A stretch of 64,000 bases of DNA from an uncultured Muribaculaceae bacterium (lineage in GTDB: Bacteria; Bacteroidota; Bacteroidia; Bacteroidales; Muribaculaceae): NCBI GenBank assembly GCA_910576935.1, contig CAJTKG010000001.1, positions 62,001-126,000 of the forward strand, read 5' to 3'. Below are positions 61,404 to 64,000 of this stretch, piece by piece; positions within the stretch are counted from its first letter, which is position 1; each line of letters begins with the position of its first letter. The notes below the pieces were generated by a model, which saw only the letters and a list, made by a program, of their open reading frames with translations, made no database searches and was not told the DNA's origin. The position numbers and the translations under genes were made by a program.

Positions 61404-62654
61404 TCAGTGTCTCGGGCTTGTCTCGTCCCAACGGTACATTTTGTCGCTGGGTCTTATTTTGGCCGGCACGGCTATCGAGAAGCTGTCGCCCTTGACGGCT
61501 CTGTCGACAGACTTGCGGGCCACATAAATCTCTTTGACCGTGATGATCAGCGCTCCCGTCGTCGGGCCGGTGATGACCACCTCGTCGCCGACCGAAAGCT
61601 CGCCGGCCTCCATATGGAATTCTGCTACTCCCAGCTTCGAGAAATACTTGACGCCCTTTGCGATATAATGTTTGACGCGTGTCGCCGACGAACCGTATTT
61701 CGCCGACCATTCGCCGAGGCGCCGGCCGAGGTAATAGCCGTCCCAGAAACCGCGGTTGAAGATGAGCCGCAGGCGTTCGTCCCACGCGGCGATTTTCTCG
61801 TCGGTGTAAGTGCCGTCGACGATAGCGTCTATGGCTTGCGAGTAACATTCGACGGCAATCTTGACATACTCGGGCCCGCGTGCCCGGCCTTCAATTTTGA
61901 AGACGGTCACTCCCGAATCAATCATCTTGTTGAGGAAGTGGATGGTCTTGAGGTCTTTGGGCGACATTATATACTTATTGTCGATATTGAGTTTGTCGCC
62001 GGTCTCGAGGTCGGTGACTTCGTAACCGCGACGGCATATCTGGGTGCAGGCCCCGCGGTTTGCGCTCGAATTCATCTCGTGGAGACTCAGATAGCATTTG
62101 CCCGACACGGCCATGCAGAGTGCACCGTGGCAGAACATCTCTATGCGTATCAGGTTTCCCTTCGGGCCGCGTATATCCTCGCGGTGTATGGCATCGCTGA
62201 TAGCCTTGACGCGGTCGAGACTCAACTCGCGCGCAAGCACGACGACGTCGGCGAAGGCGGCGTAGAATCTGACAGCCTCGATGTTAGAGATGTTACACTG
62301 GGTCGAGATGTGTACCTCGACTCCGCGTGAGCGGGCATAGCTTATGGCGGCGATGTCACCGGCGATGATCGCCGATATGCCCGAGCCGGCCACTGCGTCG
62401 ATGATGCGGCGCATCTCCTCGAGGTCGTCGTCGTAAAGGATAGTGTTGACAGTCAGGTATGACTTGACACCGGCGCGGTCGCAGGTATCGGCGATTTCGT
62501 GAAGATCGTCAAGGGTGAAGTTGACGCTCGAACGCGAGCGCATGTTAAGCTTCTCGACGCCGAAATAGATGGCGTCGGCGCCGGCGTCGATGGCTGCGGC
62601 AAGCGACTCGTAGCTGCCGACCGGAGCCATGATTTCATAATCGTGTCGGTTCAT
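61404..62654 (-). CDS. U32-family peptidase-like protein (possible tRNA hydroxylation factor)
   Basis: A 416-residue U32 protein. The start EIMAPVGSYESL, the YFGVEKLNMRSRS motif, and the Cys-rich MFCHGALCMAVSGKCYLS region (three Cys, with a later CTQIC) are the family signature and could bind an iron-sulphur cluster. Bacterial homologues (TrhP/YegQ type) act in tRNA uridine hydroxylation with prephenate; others are called collagenase-like. It lies 6 bp upstream of the nuclease-like gene. Confidence 0.85.
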   Translation of the reverse strand: MNRHDYEIMAPVGSYESLAAAIDAGADAIYFGVEKLNMRSRSSVNFTLDDLHEIADTCDRAGVKSYLTVNTILYDDDLEEMRRIIDAVAGSGISAIIAGDIAAISYARSRGVEVHISTQCNISNIEAVRFYAAFADVVVLARELSLDRVKAISDAIHREDIRGPKGNLIRIEMFCHGALCMAVSGKCYLSLHEMNSSANRGACTQICRRGYEVTDLETGDKLNIDNKYIMSPKDLKTIHFLNKMIDSGVTVFKIEGRARGPEYVKIAVECYSQAIDAIVDGTYTDEKIAAWDERLRLIFNRGFWDGYYLGRRLGEWSAKYGSSATRVKHYIAKGVKYFSKLGVAEFHMEAGELSVGDEVVITGPTTGALIITVKEIYVARKSVDRAVKGDSFSIAVPAKIRPSDKMYRWDETSPRH

Positions 62655-62680
62655 ATCGGGTGATGTAGATATACAACAAA

Positions 62681-62721
62681 ACTTATCCTCGGGCAGCAGT
62701 TATATCTGCGCTGAGGATAAG
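62681..62721 (-). terminator. Intrinsic terminator after secG
   Basis: On the minus strand CTTATCCTC pairs with GAGGATAAG (9 bp, with further inner pairing), followed by TTTTGTTGT. It ends the lptE-TPR-like-secG transcript about 35 bp after secG. Confidence 0.8.
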
Positions 62722-62754
62722 CTGTGTCCTTTTTTATCCGGCGAGACGCTGTGA

Positions 62755-63099
62755 TTATTCCGCGCCCTGGTTGTCGGCTGCGGGAATGACCGGAGTCGAC
62801 TGCGAATCAAACTGGTTGGCGGGAAGAGCCGGTGTCTCGGTCTGCTGTGTGCGGATAGCTGTGTCAGCGCTCACTTTGGGCATTGTGAAAGCTGAGATAA
62901 TCGACAGAAGGACAATCAGACCGGCAAGTGTCCATGTGAGATTTTCAATGCCTGATTTTGTCTGACGGACACCCATGACAGCATTGGCGCCGGCAAACTG
63001 AGATGACAGACCGCCGCCTTTAGATTTCTGAATCAGTACTACGCCGATAAGCAGAATTGCGACGATCACAGTGGCTACGATGATAATGATATGCAACAT
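62755..63099 (-). CDS. secG: Preprotein translocase subunit SecG
   Basis: A 114-residue protein with two membrane helices (about 2-22 and 52-74), the conserved LIQKSKGGGLSSQF loop between them and the Gly-Ala-rich region typical of SecG. A Thr/Gln/Pro-rich tail of about 35 residues is the Bacteroidetes extension. Part of the SecYEG channel. Confidence 0.93.
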   Translation of the reverse strand: MLHIIIIVATVIVAILLIGVVLIQKSKGGGLSSQFAGANAVMGVRQTKSGIENLTWTLAGLIVLLSIISAFTMPKVSADTAIRTQQTETPALPANQFDSQSTPVIPAADNQGAE

Positions 63100-63130
63100 A
63101 AGTTTTTTAAATATATCTGATTTATGCGGC

Positions 63131-63886
63131 CTATTTGGCGGCCTTTAGTTTCTGAATTTTTATAAGTTTCTGCAAGAAACGCAATTGGTCTGCAAAGTAA
63201 ATACTTTTTTTCGGATATTTCAAGCTTAAATTATAAATTATTTCATGTGCGCGTTCGTAACGGCCCTGTTTTATGAATATTTTTGCCAGACTCTCGCTTA
63301 GAAGCGAGTCGTCGTTGACCGTCGGCGCATTGACTGGCATCTTGGGCTTCGACGGATCATCATCGGCGACTTCGACATGGCGACGTGGCGCGGCTGCTTT
63401 CTGTTGTGATTTGATGAAAGCATCAATCATGGCGTCCTGCGGGTCAGGCTCTGTGTCGTTGATGCTCAGGTCGACATTGTCGGCTTCGTCGGCAAGGATT
63501 TCGGCATAGTCGGGCATCGGATTGAAAATCAGGCGTTCGAGCAGAGCCACCTCTTCGTCTGATGTGTTGCCGTAGTTCGACAGAAAGGTATCGATTGCGC
63601 TCTCGGTGCTTAGATCGGGATTTTTCTTCGGCTTGTCGCCAAGGCCGGCTGTATCGGCGGCCGCCGGAGCCAGAAGGTCGAAAAGCGCCTTTTTATCGGC
63701 CGAGGCTACCGCGAGGCGCGCCCGCAAAGACTCGCGACGGCTGTCGTCAAGACTATTGTCGTGGCGTTTGAGCAGCAGCATGGCCGGTAGAGTGAAATAT
63801 GGATACCGCTCGTCGAGCGCGACAAGCTCTTCATAACTCAGCGACTCGCCGTCATCAAGCAGACGGTCTATTAATTCCTGTGACAT
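63131..63886 (-). CDS. Conserved Bacteroidetes protein with helical repeat C-terminus
   Basis: A 251-residue cytosolic protein. The N-terminus (ELIDRLLDDGESLSYEEL and YFTLPAMLLLKRH) and the C-terminal LAKIFIKQGRYERAHEIIYN, a TPR-like repeat, are typical of a conserved hypothetical found between secG and the lptE-like gene in Bacteroidetes. The central 100 residues are acidic and low in complexity. No catalytic motif. Function unknown. Confidence 0.75.
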   Translation of the reverse strand: MSQELIDRLLDDGESLSYEELVALDERYPYFTLPAMLLLKRHDNSLDDSRRESLRARLAVASADKKALFDLLAPAAADTAGLGDKPKKNPDLSTESAIDTFLSNYGNTSDEEVALLERLIFNPMPDYAEILADEADNVDLSINDTEPDPQDAMIDAFIKSQQKAAAPRRHVEVADDDPSKPKMPVNAPTVNDDSLLSESLAKIFIKQGRYERAHEIIYNLSLKYPKKSIYFADQLRFLQKLIKIQKLKAAK

Positions 63887-63908
63887 CAGTGGATTTTGCT
63901 GTTTTGGT

Positions 63909-64000
63909 TTACCAGTCGCCGAGCGTGGCGTTGAAAATCAGTTCGACAAGCTCCTTGGATATCTGCTGGCAAAGATCATCCTGAACATCGGTGAGCATCA
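63909..64000 (-). CDS. C-terminal end of a probable LptE-type LPS-assembly lipoprotein (partial)
   Basis: Only the last 30 residues are in the window, ending LVELIFNATLGDW before TAA at 63911-63909; the gene begins beyond 64000. The ending and the position before the helical-repeat and secG genes are those of Bacteroidetes LptE, the outer-membrane lipoprotein that plugs LptD. Too little sequence is present for certainty. Confidence 0.6.
   Translation of the reverse strand, partial: MLTDVQDDLCQQISKELVELIFNATLGDW

Noticed and set aside
61399..61848. N-terminal extension of the PD-(D/E)XK nuclease
   Set aside because: It would overlap the U32 gene entirely, and the residues are a Arg/His-rich shadow pattern.

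Overview
The window reads as a chromosomal segment of a Bacteroidales bacterium, probably a gut Muribaculaceae-type organism. Several promoters match the Bacteroidetes form (TTTG, about 18-20 bp, TAnnTTTG). The gene content also fits: inositol-lipid genes, a T9SS-sorted exoenzyme, BACON domains, DUF4280 and DUF2931 proteins, and an UpxY-type NusG paralog. Family placement is inference; no rRNA, tRNA or marker gene settles it.

Layout. Bases 1-2641 carry an inositol-lipid cluster (end of a probable CDP-alcohol phosphatidyltransferase, a HAD phosphatase, myo-inositol-phosphate synthase). Next come UDP-galactopyranose mutase, an FtsB/DivIC-like protein, a small membrane protein and MutS (to 7447). 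From 7550 to 12204, on the minus strand, lie a giant secreted amidase with a T9SS-type tail and a TolB-like propeller protein. From 12400 there is an acetyltransferase, then a type III restriction-modification pair whose Res gene carries an in-frame amber codon. A second acetyltransferase and a TPR protein follow on the minus strand. At the right end (58526-64000, minus strand) are housekeeping genes: flavin reductase-rubredoxin, an RsmB/F-type rRNA methyltransferase, a PD-(D/E)XK nuclease, a U32 peptidase, SecG, a conserved Bacteroidetes protein and the end of a probable LptE.

The centre (about 19.1-58.4 kb) is one AT-richer, minus-strand island. Read in transcription order from right to left it holds: a tyrosine recombinase; a 201-bp invertible segment bounded by 19-bp inverted repeats and carrying a promoter; an UpxY-type antiterminator; type VI secretion genes (ClpV, TssB, TssC, two Hcp/TssD, VgrG); two effector/immunity cassettes (DUF4280 with a papain-like toxin, and a DUF2235 lipase with DUF2931); then a complete ubiquitin-like pathway. 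That pathway comprises a ubiquitin-like protein, an E2, two unknown envelope proteins, a membrane JAMM peptidase, a membrane protein with vWA-like, RING-H2 and FHA domains, an outer-membrane protein and an E1. After it come TssG, TssK, TssE and TssF, a peptidoglycan-binding protein, a GH73-LysM hydrolase, and finally a phospho-signalling group (two transmembrane Ser/Thr kinases, a PP2C phosphatase, a BACON/beta-barrel protein, a surface lipoprotein and a WG-like protein).

How it may work together (inference). The recombinase flips the promoter segment; in this sequence the promoter faces away from the operon, so the cell sampled is probably in the OFF state. When ON, UpxY would help RNA polymerase read the roughly 37-kb operon through hairpins such as the one after hcp. 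Kinases and PP2C could set the phosphorylation seen by the FHA domain, which sits in the same polypeptide as a RING-H2 finger. E1, E2, the ubiquitin-like protein and the JAMM peptidase would conjugate and remove the modifier at the membrane. I recognised no TssJ/L/M and no TssN-R, so the RING-FHA, JAMM and coiled-coil membrane proteins are candidates for the membrane complex. A ubiquitin-like, phospho-regulated and phase-variable T6SS is the main discovery candidate here.
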